Shown here one piece after another: positions 1 to 6,498 of a stretch of 10,941 nucleotides of DNA (the first letter of the stretch is position 1; the number at the start of each line of letters is the position of its first letter). The stretch comes from Clostridiales bacterium UBA8153 (lineage in GTDB: Bacteria; Bacillota; Sulfobacillia; UBA8153): NCBI GenBank assembly GCA_003449495.1, contig DMHJ01000172.1, forward strand, positions 8,289 to 19,229. The letters run 5' to 3'. The notes beneath the pieces were generated by a model that was not told where the DNA came from, ran no database searches, and was given only the letters and a program-made list of their open reading frames with translations. The translations under genes and the position numbers were made by a program.

Positions 1-705
1 GCGGCCTTCACCGTCTCGAAACGCCCGGGGCAGCACCAGCTGGAGCTCTTGCCCCGGGGACAGGATGGTCCCGTCGACGTACTGGCGTCTGGCGTCTGCC
101 AGTACTACCATGCGGCCATCGTCTTCAGGTCGGAAATACCGTCCGGAGACCATAAGTTCGTGTTCGGCGATGAAACGGGCCAGCCCGGTGTCGTTCACTA
201 CGTCCTTGGCCCGGAGCACGCTGCTGTAGACCGGGCGCTGCCCCCCGGCCCCCCGGGCCTGAAGGACGGGGACCGGTATAGTCCAATAGGGGTTCACCCG
301 GGCCACGCCGGGGACGGCCGCGATCTGGGCCACCAAGTCATGGAAGGCCGGGGAACTGCGGGCGAACTCCCGGGGTGTATCCAGGGGTTGCACCACACCC
401 GGGTGCCGGGTGGTCGGATGGAAGTAGGCCAGCGGCCCGGTGACCTCCGCGCCATCTCGCCGCCACACCCACTGGTCATCCCGGGCGAGGTGGGTAGCTT
501 CCACCAGCACCCGGCCAGGGTATATGAGGATGTCGCCACCGAGGAAAGCCCGGTACGGTAGTGCCGCTCCGCTGGTGTAGCCTAGCCGCACGGAAAGGGA
601 AGCCGTCATCATCAGTCCGGCCATGGCCATAACTGCCAGCGTCATCAGGCTACGATTCAGGTTTCTCCGGGAGTTCAGAATTCCCAGGCCCGCAAACCGA
701 ATCAT
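1..705 (-). CDS. ABC transporter permease, FtsX/MacB type (partial, C-terminus beyond left edge)
   Basis: The frame is open from an ATG at 705 to the left edge, giving 235 residues of the N-terminal part. A short basic cytoplasmic start (RFAGLGILNSRRNLNRS) is followed by one hydrophobic membrane segment at about residues 19-39, then a long non-hydrophobic segment with VTGPLAYF and AVPGVARVNPYW stretches. This is the layout of MacB/LolC-type permeases: TM1, then a large extracytoplasmic domain, with three more helices expected past the edge. The start overlaps the stop of the upstream ATPase gene by one base (TGATG), so the two are probably translationally coupled subunits of one transporter. 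Such systems move lipoproteins, peptides or drugs, or signal to wall enzymes. The substrate cannot be read from this fragment. No frameshift is seen. Confidence 0.86.
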   Translation of the reverse strand, partial: MIRFAGLGILNSRRNLNRSLMTLAVMAMAGLMMTASLSVRLGYTSGAALPYRAFLGGDILIYPGRVLVEATHLARDDQWVWRRDGAEVTGPLAYFHPTTRHPGVVQPLDTPREFARSSPAFHDLVAQIAAVPGVARVNPYWTIPVPVLQARGAGGQRPVYSSVLRAKDVVNDTGLARFIAEHELMVSGRYFRPEDDGRMVVLADARRQYVDGTILSPGQELQLVLPRAFRDGEGR

Positions 706-1451
706 CAGCCTCTCCCTCCCGGGGCGATATCCACCACGGTGCCGTCGGCCATGGAGACAACCCGGTGAGCGTAAGCGGTCAGCTCCGGGTCATGAGTGAC
801 CATGACACAGGTCTGCCCATACTCCTCGTTGATCCGGTGGAAAACGTCGGCGATCTGCGTGGCGGTCTTACGGTCGAGGTTTCCGGTGGGCTCATCTGCC
901 AGCAACAGGCTGGGGGTGTTGGCCAGGGCCCGGGCGATGGCCACCCGCTGCTGCTCACCCCCGGATAGCTGGCCGGGCAGGTGGTCGGCCCGGTGATCAA
1001 GCCCTACCCGTTCCAGGAGTTCCTGGGCGCGCACGTCCATGTACCACTGGGGTGCAGGAGTGAAAGCCATGGGCAGCACCACATTCTGGCGCGCGCTGAG
1101 GTGCCCGATAAGGTTGAAGAACTGGAACACGTAACCAATCTTCCTCCTCCTCAAGTCCGCCAGCTCCGCCTCGCTGAGGTCGTTGAGGTCTTGGCCGTCA
1201 ACCGTGATCCGGCCGCTGGTCGGCCGGTCGAGCCCGGCCATCAGCGACAGTAGCGTGCTCTTGCCACTTCCCGAAGGCCCTCGCATCACCACAAACTCTC
1301 CGGGGTAGACGTCCAAGTCCAGGTCATGCACGGCGTAGATCGCAGCGCCCAGATAAAAGGCCCGGTTCAGCTTCCGGGCGGAAAGTACCGGACGGGGACG
1401 CAAGTCCACGTTGTCATCAATCCGGAAGGCGTCCTTTCGCCATTCCATCAC
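705..1451 (-). CDS. ABC transporter ATP-binding protein, LolD/MacB type
   Basis: A complete nucleotide-binding subunit of about 248 residues. Counted from the GTG at 1451, it has a Walker A GPSGSGKST (58-66), the Q-loop glutamine in YVFQFFNL (Q110), the ABC signature LSGGE (162-166), Walker B LLLADEP (182-188), the D-loop NLD (191-193) and the switch histidine in VTHD (H220). The phrase VFQFFNLIGHLSARQNV and the Walker A context are typical of the LolD/MacB/FtsE-like group that partners FtsX-type permeases, which matches the next gene. The start is GTG at 1451 or ATG at 1448; a GGGTGG just upstream fits the ATG slightly better. An N-terminal extension of about 20 residues before the ATPase fold is a little longer than usual. 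Two copies of this subunit would drive the transporter at the inner face of the membrane. Confidence 0.95.
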   Translation of the reverse strand: MMEWRKDAFRIDDNVDLRPRPVLSARKLNRAFYLGAAIYAVHDLDLDVYPGEFVVMRGPSGSGKSTLLSLMAGLDRPTSGRITVDGQDLNDLSEAELADLRRRKIGYVFQFFNLIGHLSARQNVVLPMAFTPAPQWYMDVRAQELLERVGLDHRADHLPGQLSGGEQQRVAIARALANTPSLLLADEPTGNLDRKTATQIADVFHRINEEYGQTCVMVTHDPELTAYAHRVVSMADGTVVDIAPGGRG

Positions 1452-1680
1452 AACACCACCCGGTCGAAAGACTCATCCTGCCCATGGTTACCGGCAGGCT
1501 TCCTTGAAACAGAGACAGCTAGAGGTTGTCAGAAAGTATGGGAGCCCGCCATGGCAAAACCCCACCCGGCGTCCGGTGACTTCCCGGACGCCAGAAACAG
1601 GCTCGCCAAGACGAAAAAGGCAGTACCGACTGGCAAAGGGACGGAAGCCCGGACCTCACGGCAGATGGTTAGCCACTTGA

Positions 1681-1709
1681 AGTATATCTATTGCCGCAGC
1701 CAGCGTCAA
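1681..1709 (-). promoter_or_regulatory. Sigma-A-type promoter for the ABC transporter operon
   Basis: Read on the minus strand, TTGACG (1709-1704), a 17-base spacer and TATACT (1686-1681) match the -35/-10 consensus at 5 of 6 bases each. Transcription would start near 1674 and give a leader of about 220 nt before the ATPase gene. No other good promoter is seen for that operon in the window. The spacing and matches are read directly; activity is inferred. Confidence 0.6.
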
Positions 1710-1830
1710 GGCAAGCCGGGACGGCCGCCCCGGGACCATACGACCCCGGCTGAGCCTAACCGGGCGACAGGGCAACGGCTAGTTGACTGGCAAGACCTGG
1801 GCACGCATGCTGGTTCGGCCGGATGTCCAG

Positions 1831-1839
1831 TGCTATAAT
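1831..1839 (+). promoter_or_regulatory. Extended -10 promoter of the decayed MNT-HEPN pair
   Basis: TGCTATAAT carries a perfect TATAAT (1834-1839) preceded by the TGn extended -10 motif. The -35 position 17 bases upstream (TGGTTC) is poor, which extended -10 promoters tolerate. The element lies 53 bases before the ATG at 1893, which has a GGAGGG ribosome site at 1883-1888. The promoter and ribosome site look intact although the genes they serve are broken. Confidence 0.55.
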
Positions 1840-1892
1840 TTGACCAGGACAACCGGCAGGTTTTCGTGGAAAGCCGCCCAATGGAGGGTCAT

Positions 1893-2203
1893 ATGGCAGA
1901 CGAAGCCAAGCTCAGGGCCATCCGGTCTACGTGGAAAGCCCGTGAGCTCGGAAAGTGTGTGGGGAATTGGCTAGACGCGAGTCTGCCCGGAAACGTGCCG
2001 AGGCGGTAGCGGCTGCTGCTCAAACATGGATAGGGCGTCAAGGAAGTATGGCTCTTTAGCTCTTTGGCCTGGGGAAAGCACCTCACCTCTCGCTCGGATA
2101 TTCACCTATACGCAGCGCGTCTTCCCACAGGCACCGACTATCGGGAAGTCCTGAGCCAGGCGGAACGGGTGGCAGTCCATTCAAGGAAGGGGTGCGGCTA
2201 TGA
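1893..2203 (+). pseudogene. Frameshifted MNT-domain nucleotidyltransferase (antitoxin-like remnant)
   Basis: No single frame is open, but consecutive pieces read as one protein. The ATG at 1893 gives MADEAKLRAIRSTWKARELG. A shift then gives ELARRESARKRAEAV and on to TWIGRQ (about 1964-2040). A shift back gives KEVWLFSSLAWGK and SRSDIHL (2040-2108), then DYREVLSQAERVA. A last shift gives KEGVRL and a TGA at 2201-2203. This is the order of MNT-type minimal nucleotidyltransferases: a basic N-terminal helix, then hxxFGSxARGxxxxxSDIDL, then a short C-terminal end. The two key motifs are also altered, GS to SS and SDID to SDIH, and the segment between RVA and KEGVRL looks about 20 codons short. The stop overlaps the next start (ATGA), as in intact MNT-HEPN pairs. 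In that family MNT proteins AMPylate and neutralise the HEPN RNase. This copy should be dead. Confidence 0.72.
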
Positions 2204-2382
2204 CGCCTAAGGAGCTGAAGTTGATTGAAGCCGGCATTCGAGATGGTCTCGCCGCCATTGGATGTCTGCTAGCGGAATTTGGCGACCCAGCGGCACGCTG
2301 GGGACGGCTGGTGCGGCGCAGGCAGGCTCCTGCTACTCCCATGACCAGTTCATGCTGTGGGCCACCGCTTCACCGTGAATAG
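2200..2382 (+). pseudogene. Truncated HEPN-domain protein (HepT-like toxin remnant)
   Basis: The ATG at 2200 overlaps the stop of the decayed MNT gene and opens a frame of 60 residues (MTPKELKLIEAGIRDGLAAI, then LLAEFGDPAARWGRL), a helical start like HEPN partners of MNT proteins. HEPN proteins are normally about 110-170 residues, so this is less than half. After about 2320 another frame reads AGSCYSHDQFMLW before a TGA at 2376-2378. This faintly resembles the GSYLHDFY-type segment near the RNase site of HepT-like proteins, which suggests a frameshift plus deletion. The assignment rests mainly on the overlap with the MNT remnant; the sequence match alone is weak. No RNase activity is expected. 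Confidence 0.5.
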
Positions 2383-2393
2383 GGGTGAGGAGC

Positions 2394-2867
2394 ATGGAAG
2401 TGAGACGCTCGGCGCGTGGGGTCGTACTCAGCGAAGAAGGACAGATCTTGTTGTTTAAATTCGTTTTTGAGCGGGCTTACGGGCAGAAGGTGCTCTGGAT
2501 TACTCCTGGTGGGGAACTGAAGTCGGGCGAGGATTATGCAGATGCCCTGATACGGGAAGTCACTGAAGAAACCGGGTTTGCCTTGGAGACCGTGGGCCCA
2601 TGGATTTGGACACGGCGCATCCCTATTGAGGGGGTGGACTCAAGGTTCACCAGTTATGAGCGGTATTTCTTGCTGAAGCCAGGGGATATGGAAGTTAGCA
2701 TTCAAAACTTGACTGCCGCCGAGAAGAGCATGTTCAGGGACTATAGGTGGTGGGACATTGACGAGATCCTGGCATCCGGCGAAGAGTTTGCACCGCCCAA
2801 CCTGGCCGAACTGGTACGGGACCTGTTAAGCGGCAACGTGCCGGCGCACCCGATGGACATTGACTGA
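2394..2867 (+). CDS. Nudix hydrolase
   Basis: An intact protein of 157 residues from the ATG at 2394, with AGGGGTGA (2381-2388) as ribosome site; a GTG at 2385 is a less likely start. The Nudix box GX5EX7REUXEEXGU is complete at residues 40-62 (G40, E46, R54-E55, E58-E59, G61), which supplies the Mg2+-binding glutamates. The N-terminal strand (RRSARGVVLSEEGQILLFKF) and the later RWWDIDEI segment are typical of the fold. Family members hydrolyse nucleoside diphosphates linked to another moiety, often to clean up damaged nucleotides; the substrate here cannot be told. It sits alone between broken genes, 11 bases after the HEPN remnant. Its base composition looks lower in GC than the glm or serpin genes, so it may have been acquired with the decayed toxin-antitoxin pair. 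Confidence 0.93.
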   Translation: MEVRRSARGVVLSEEGQILLFKFVFERAYGQKVLWITPGGELKSGEDYADALIREVTEETGFALETVGPWIWTRRIPIEGVDSRFTSYERYFLLKPGDMEVSIQNLTAAEKSMFRDYRWWDIDEILASGEEFAPPNLAELVRDLLSGNVPAHPMDID

Positions 2868-2886
2868 TCCCGGGGAAGGGAGCAGG

Positions 2887-3357
2887 GTGCGGTACGAAGG
2901 TTTGGTTGATATTGATGATACCCTGCTGCAGATGGGTCCCAGGCAGTTCACCCAGCCGCAGTTGAAGGCCATGCGGATGGCACCGGACGGTGTGGTGGTG
3001 CCGGCCACCGGCCGCACCCGCTTCAGGGCCCAGCCACTCTTAGAGCAGCTGGGCGCCGTGGAGCCTGCCATCGTCTCCTACAGGCCGGCGGTCATGGTTC
3101 CCGGCGGCGGTGTGCCCGGCGAAATCATGCTCCTTCCCCAACGCGAGGTTGGATTAGGGTTAACCTATATGGTGACCAGAGCATGCTGCCTCCCATTCCT
3201 TGGGGTGGTGTGGGACGGTACCTATCGCGTGGGGAGCTCCCTGCGGTTGAGAGACCCCGCGGCTATCCTGGCTCCGTTTACCGGTACTGGCGGGGCAGAA
3301 GGCCTGGCCGGTCTGGAGTTTTCCCCTCCCGTGGACCGCCAACAAGTGCCATGTTGA
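2887..3357 (+). pseudogene. Truncated Cof-type HAD-IIB phosphatase
   Basis: The frame from the GTG at 2887, with a strong AAGGGAG ribosome site at 2876-2882, encodes 156 residues. Cof-type phosphatases have about 260-280. Residues 4-71 read like the N-terminal half of the core domain: LVDIDDTLLQ supplies motif I (D8, D10, normally DxDGT), FTQPQLKAM follows, VVVPATGR supplies motif II (T41), then FRAQPLLEQLG and AIVSY. Residues about 78-115 (GEIMLLPQREV, GVVWDGTYRV) resemble the start of the C2 cap. The rest of the cap, the motif III lysine and the GDxxND metal motif IV are absent in all three forward frames downstream, so the gene is probably a remnant. The frame is also open back to a TTG at 2860, overlapping the Nudix stop, so the two were perhaps an operon. 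A short functional protein cannot be ruled out. Confidence 0.62.
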
Positions 3358-3649
3358 AGCGGGAGGGTATTCGCGATGGCAAGTACAGGGCCTCCATCTG
3401 CGCCCCACTTCAGAACCGTGGCTGTTCGTCTTGTCAGGAAGTGGGCAGGCCCAAGAATCAGATTGCGGCCGGCCTTGATGTGTGCTATGAGACATTGCGC
3501 AAGTGATACGAGAGGGGCAGGGCGGCTACTACCTGTTCGCCCTGGGACGTGAAGGACACAAGCAAGCTCTGGTTGAACCAGCCGGCAGTTGCCCGGTGCC
3601 AATGACCTTGGGCGGCTCATGGTGACCAAAGCTAAGGAGGAGATTCCCA
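3358..3649. other. Non-coding or decayed stretch after the HAD remnant
   Basis: No convincing gene. A small plus-strand frame from an ATG at 3351 to a TGA at 3506 encodes 51 residues with CAPLQNRGCSSCQ and GRPKNQIAAGLDVCYETLRK, the last faintly like a helix-turn-helix. It lacks a ribosome site, and similar-looking sequence (YERGRGG) seems to continue past the stop, so it may be another gene remnant. I do not recognise its family. The only clear signal is the AAGGAGG at 3634-3640, which belongs to the next gene. Confidence 0.4.
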
Positions 3650-4135
3650 GTGTGTTCAGGGGAACCCGCCAGGATCATCCCACACCTGTGGTACGCCAGC
3701 GAGGCCGAAGAAGCCGCCCGCTTTTACACCTCCAGCTTCCCGGATTCCCAGGTCGACTCCATCACGCTACTGCCAAGCGATGTGCCGGGCAGGAGGCCCG
3801 GGTCGGTAAAGTTGGTCGACTTCACCCTGCTGGGCCAGGGCTTCAAAGCCCTGGCCGCCGGACCCCACCATGAGTTTAACGACGCTGTCTCACTGATTGT
3901 GCTCTGCCGTGACCAAGAGGAGTTGGACCGGTACTGGAATGCCCTCTTGGCTGGAGGCGGCCGGGCGCTGGAGTGCGGCTGGCTCATGGACAGGTTCGGC
4001 CTGAGGTGGCAGCTGGTCCCGGTAGTATTGGCCAGGATGCTGCGGGATCCCTCACGAGCCAGGCGGGTGGCCGACGCGCTCCTAACCATGGTGAAAATCG
4101 ACATCGCGGCCCTGCAGAAGGCCTACGACTCCTAG
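3650..4135 (+). CDS. PhnB-like VOC family protein (glyoxalase/dioxygenase fold)
   Basis: A complete protein of 161 residues. The start is the GTG at 3650, nine bases after a perfect AAGGAGG. The sequence follows the PhnB/'3-demethylubiquinone-9 3-methyltransferase' VOC family from end to end: PHLWYASEAEEAARFYTSSF (11-30), PGSVKLVDFTLLGQGFKAL (50-68), AGPHHEFNDAVSLIVLCRDQ (70-89), ELDRYWNAL (91-99), ECGWLMDRFGLRWQLVP (108-124) and the closing helix DIAALQKAYDS. These proteins form dimers of a beta-alpha-beta-beta-beta fold. Despite the family name, most have no proven methyltransferase role and the reaction is unknown. It stands alone between a decayed region and the serpin gene. A weak hairpin begins at its stop codon: GGCA 4135-4138 pairs with TGCC 4160-4163 and CAGG 4144-4147 with CCTG 4156-4159, with no T-run. 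Confidence 0.93.
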   Translation: MCSGEPARIIPHLWYASEAEEAARFYTSSFPDSQVDSITLLPSDVPGRRPGSVKLVDFTLLGQGFKALAAGPHHEFNDAVSLIVLCRDQEELDRYWNALLAGGGRALECGWLMDRFGLRWQLVPVVLARMLRDPSRARRVADALLTMVKIDIAALQKAYDS

Positions 4136-4326
4136 GCACGGTCCAGGAGCCCGGGCCTGTGCCGGTAAGGGACACGTTATATGGAAACACTAACCGGGCG
4201 GTGCTTTTCCGGTGTACTGGTGCATATCAGGACCCACCCACGAGGGCGATGGGTGCCGGAACTTTCGCCGTGCCTTTGAGTCTAAAGGCCCGGATCCTGA
4301 GGCATTCATAATCGGGGGTGCACCGC

Positions 4327-5571
4327 ATGAACAGGCGGTTTTCCACTACGGTGCTGGTGGCAGTATTGATGCCCGGGCTGATCCTAGGCTGGCTGGGCTT
4401 TTCCGCTCGCATGAGGCTGGTGGCTGCGCCCGCCGGTCCGGAACGTAACGGCGAGGTGAACCCCTTGAGTCGAGCCTACACCGGATTTGCCCTCAAGCTT
4501 CTGAGCCGGCTGGTGGATGACCATCCCCAGGAGAACGTCCTTTTCTCTCCGGCCAGCGTGGCCGTGGCCCTGGCCATGACTTACCACGGGGCGGCCGGAG
4601 AGACCCGCAAGGACATGGCCCGGGTCCTCGGGGTACAGGACCTAGAGCTGGCCGCCTTCCATGAGGCCAACCGCCACTGGCTCACGGCGCTGGAAGCTGC
4701 CGACCCCAAAGCCAGGGTGACGCTGGCCAACTCCCTCTGGGCGAGGCAGGGGTTTCCCTTTCACGAGTCCTTTCTGGAGACCAACCGCCGCTACTATGCC
4801 GCCCATATCCAACAGTTGGACTTTGAGCATCCCGGTAGCCCGGATACCATCAATGCCTGGGTAAGGCAGAAGACCCGGAACAAAATCGCCGGCATCGTCG
4901 ATAGGATCGACCGCGACCACCTCCTGTTTCTCATCAACGCCATCCACTTCAAGGGCAGCTGGTCAACCCGCTTCGAACGCGCGGCCACCAGGGATGGCTC
5001 GTTTACCCTTGCCGACGGCACCCCGGTCACCCATCCCCTGATGTCCAGGACCGGTAGGTTCCAATACTACCAGGGCGACGGATTTCAGGCCGTCAGGCTA
5101 CCCTATGGCGCCGGACGAACCGGCATGTATGTCTTCTTGCCTTCAACCCACACGGGACTGGCCGGGCTGGTGGATGCGCTGACCCCCGAGACCTGGGCGC
5201 GCTCCCTGGCCGGTTTCGGGGAGGCCGAAGGATACCTGGTACTCCCCCGCTTCCGCATGGAGACGAAGTACGAGCTGGCCGGTCCGCTCAAGGCTCTAGG
5301 CATGGAACTGGCCTTTGACCCGGAGCAGGCCGATTTCTCCGCCATGTGCCCGGTCCCGCCTAACGTGTACATCGGCAGTGTGAAACACAAGGCCGTGGTT
5401 GACGTAGATGAGGAAGGCACCGAGGCCGCCGCCGTCACTTCCGTGGAGATCAGAGTCGAGTCCATGCCCAGAGGCTTTCATATGGTAGTGGACCGCCCCT
5501 TCCTCTTTGCCATCCGCGATGACAAGACGGGAATGATCCTGTTCATGGGGACGGTCTTGGATCCTAGGTAA
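4327..5571 (+). CDS. Serpin (serine protease inhibitor family), exported or membrane-anchored
   Basis: A full-length serpin of 414 residues from the ATG at 4327, with GGGGGTG (4314-4320) as ribosome site; a GTG at 4318 is an alternative start. The N-terminus MNRRF plus a hydrophobic stretch (about 8-25) is a Sec signal or uncleaved anchor; a possible cleavage site lies near AAPA (33-36). Serpin landmarks follow: NVLFSPASVAVALAMTYHGA (70-89), NAIHFKGSW (204-212), LPRFRMETKYEL (306-317), the hinge EEGTEAAAVT (362-371) and the C-terminal signature VVDRPFLFAI (387-396). The hinge has small residues at P12-P10, Thr at P14 and Thr at P8, as inhibitory serpins require for loop insertion. Counting 17 residues from E362 puts Glu378-Ser379 at P1-P1'. 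Counting back from the C-terminal signature shifts the site toward Met380 or Arg382, so the target protease is uncertain. No protease gene is adjacent. Confidence 0.97.
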   Translation: MNRRFSTTVLVAVLMPGLILGWLGFSARMRLVAAPAGPERNGEVNPLSRAYTGFALKLLSRLVDDHPQENVLFSPASVAVALAMTYHGAAGETRKDMARVLGVQDLELAAFHEANRHWLTALEAADPKARVTLANSLWARQGFPFHESFLETNRRYYAAHIQQLDFEHPGSPDTINAWVRQKTRNKIAGIVDRIDRDHLLFLINAIHFKGSWSTRFERAATRDGSFTLADGTPVTHPLMSRTGRFQYYQGDGFQAVRLPYGAGRTGMYVFLPSTHTGLAGLVDALTPETWARSLAGFGEAEGYLVLPRFRMETKYELAGPLKALGMELAFDPEQADFSAMCPVPPNVYIGSVKHKAVVDVDEEGTEAAAVTSVEIRVESMPRGFHMVVDRPFLFAIRDDKTGMILFMGTVLDPR

Positions 5572-5587
5572 CTCCGGGGAAGCCGCC

Positions 5588-5616
5588 GCCGGCCGGGGCG
5601 CCTACCCCGTGCCGGC
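5588..5616. terminator. GC-rich hairpin between convergent genes (possible bidirectional terminator)
   Basis: The left arm GCCGGCCGGGG (5588-5598) pairs with CCCCG (5605-5609) and GCCGGC (5611-5616), with one bulged T at 5610 and a 6-base loop. It lies 17 bases past the serpin stop and about 60 bases past the stop of the DUF166 gene on the other strand. There is no T-run on either side, so it is not a canonical intrinsic terminator. Its place between convergent genes is the main argument. Confidence 0.4.
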
Positions 5617-5677
5617 CAAGGGACTCAGGCGCTGAGGCGGGCCCTTACCCACCTGAAGGAAGGTCACCGGGAACCGG

Positions 5678-6430
5678 TTACCGGTGCACCGTGCGCTGCA
5701 CTCTCCGGCTCAAGGCCTCTTCCATGGCGGTGTTGAAAACTTGCCCGGCCAGGTGCATGATGGTTTCGGTTCGACCGCCACGTTCTTCCAAGGCCATGGA
5801 GGCCAGGCACGGGTGGCGCAGGCAGATCAGCCCGGCCGTGGGCAACACCTGGGAGACGTCAAAGCCGGCCAGGCGTGCGGCCGCATGGTAACTGGAACCG
5901 CAGGGCGAGCTGCGGGTGACCTCCACTTTGGCCAAGCGTTGGCCGTCGTCGCTCAACTCGACCTCCAGGCGGGGATAACCGAAATGGCGCGCGAAGGTAC
6001 GGATCAGTGGGTGATGGTAGGGCACGGGGGGAAAAAGCCCGGCGGTCTCTTCAGTCAACGAGCAGAACGGCTCTGGGAACACGATACTCTGGCCTTGTTG
6101 GGACAGCTCCTGCCTGAGCTGGTTTCTGAGACCCTTGGGTACCCAGTGACTGTGGGAAATGGGGGCGATCACGGCGCCGGCGCCCGCGGCCCGCGTCACG
6201 GCCGGAAGCAGCTGGGCCGCCTGGTGCGTTTCCCCCAAGTGCAGCACGAGGTCGGCCGGGCCCAGGGAGCCCGGTAGATAGTACTCGGGCTCCTCGAGCA
6301 CGGGTTGCGTAAGGAAAGGCAGGAAGACCTCGGTCGTCTCCCAGCCCGGCGGGCCTTTTGCCTTCACATGCTCGCAGATGCGTCTGCCATACGTGCCCTG
6401 GACCAGAACCAGAATCTTTACGTTGGACAC
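5678..6430 (-). CDS. DUF166 family protein
   Basis: About 250 residues with the DUF166 pattern: NVKILVLVQGTYGRRICEHV at the start, PADLVLHLGE, GAVIAPISHSHWVPKGLRNQ, IVFPEPFCSL, then VTRSSPCGSSYHAAARL and LRHPCLASM. Three cysteines in conserved settings (about residues 123, 177 and 208) could bind a metal or cluster; this is inference. The family is known mainly from archaea and anaerobic Bacillota and has no settled function. The frame is open back to 6568 and overlaps the previous gene, but homology begins only at NVKILV. The chosen GTG at 6430 overlaps the GGGGAGG that would be its ribosome site, and the codon at the ideal spacing is GTA, so the exact start is uncertain. It lies 68 bases after the GH18-like gene and is probably cotranscribed with it. 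Confidence 0.82.
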   Translation of the reverse strand: MSNVKILVLVQGTYGRRICEHVKAKGPPGWETTEVFLPFLTQPVLEEPEYYLPGSLGPADLVLHLGETHQAAQLLPAVTRAAGAGAVIAPISHSHWVPKGLRNQLRQELSQQGQSIVFPEPFCSLTEETAGLFPPVPYHHPLIRTFARHFGYPRLEVELSDDGQRLAKVEVTRSSPCGSSYHAAARLAGFDVSQVLPTAGLICLRHPCLASMALEERGGRTETIMHLAGQVFNTAMEEALSRRVQRTVHR

Positions 6431-6432
6431 CT

Positions 6433-6449
6433 CCCCGGTTGATCCGGGG
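6433..6449 (-). promoter_or_regulatory. Hairpin masking part of the DUF166 ribosome site
   Basis: On the minus strand CCCCGG (6449-6444), loop ATCAA and CCGGGG (6438-6433) form a perfect 6-bp stem. The last four G of the stem are the first part of GGGGAGG, the only ribosome site for the DUF166 gene, so initiation may be restrained or coupled to ribosomes coming from the upstream gene. It could also merely mark the end of that gene; no T-run follows. Confidence 0.35.
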
Positions 6450-6498
6450 GCCGCCAGGTTTGACCCGGCCGCCCACTTCCCATTGGCGCATCGGTCTC

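Larger units (their letters stand above)
1452..1892. other. Intergenic region with divergent promoters and a leader hairpin
   Basis: No convincing gene lies here. On the minus strand it holds the ABC operon promoter and its leader. The leader contains a perfect 9-bp stem, GGCGTCCGG with CCGGACGCC (1568-1576 and 1584-1592), closing a 7-base loop. A T4 run (minus strand) lies only about 13 bases past the stem, so this is not a standard terminator. A stretch of hydrophobic codons in the leader (about 1525-1650, minus strand) has no ribosome site or good start. On the plus strand a promoter serves the decayed nucleotidyltransferase gene. The leader matches no riboswitch class that I recognise. 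Confidence 0.5.

Noticed and set aside
1525..1677. Small minus-strand frame with a hydrophobic stretch (VPLPVGTAFFVLASLFLASG) in the ABC operon leader
   Set aside because: It has no ATG, GTG or ribosome site at a sensible place and ends in a short unrelated tail, so it is probably chance.
1326..1838. Plus-strand open frame of 170 codons running out of the antisense of the ABC ATPase
   Set aside because: Its first part is antisense to a certain gene and the rest shows no family features or ribosome site.
4301..4312. CATAAT-like -10 element just before the serpin
   Set aside because: No -35 element lies at a proper distance and the start would fall on the ribosome site. No serpin promoter could be assigned in 4136-4326.
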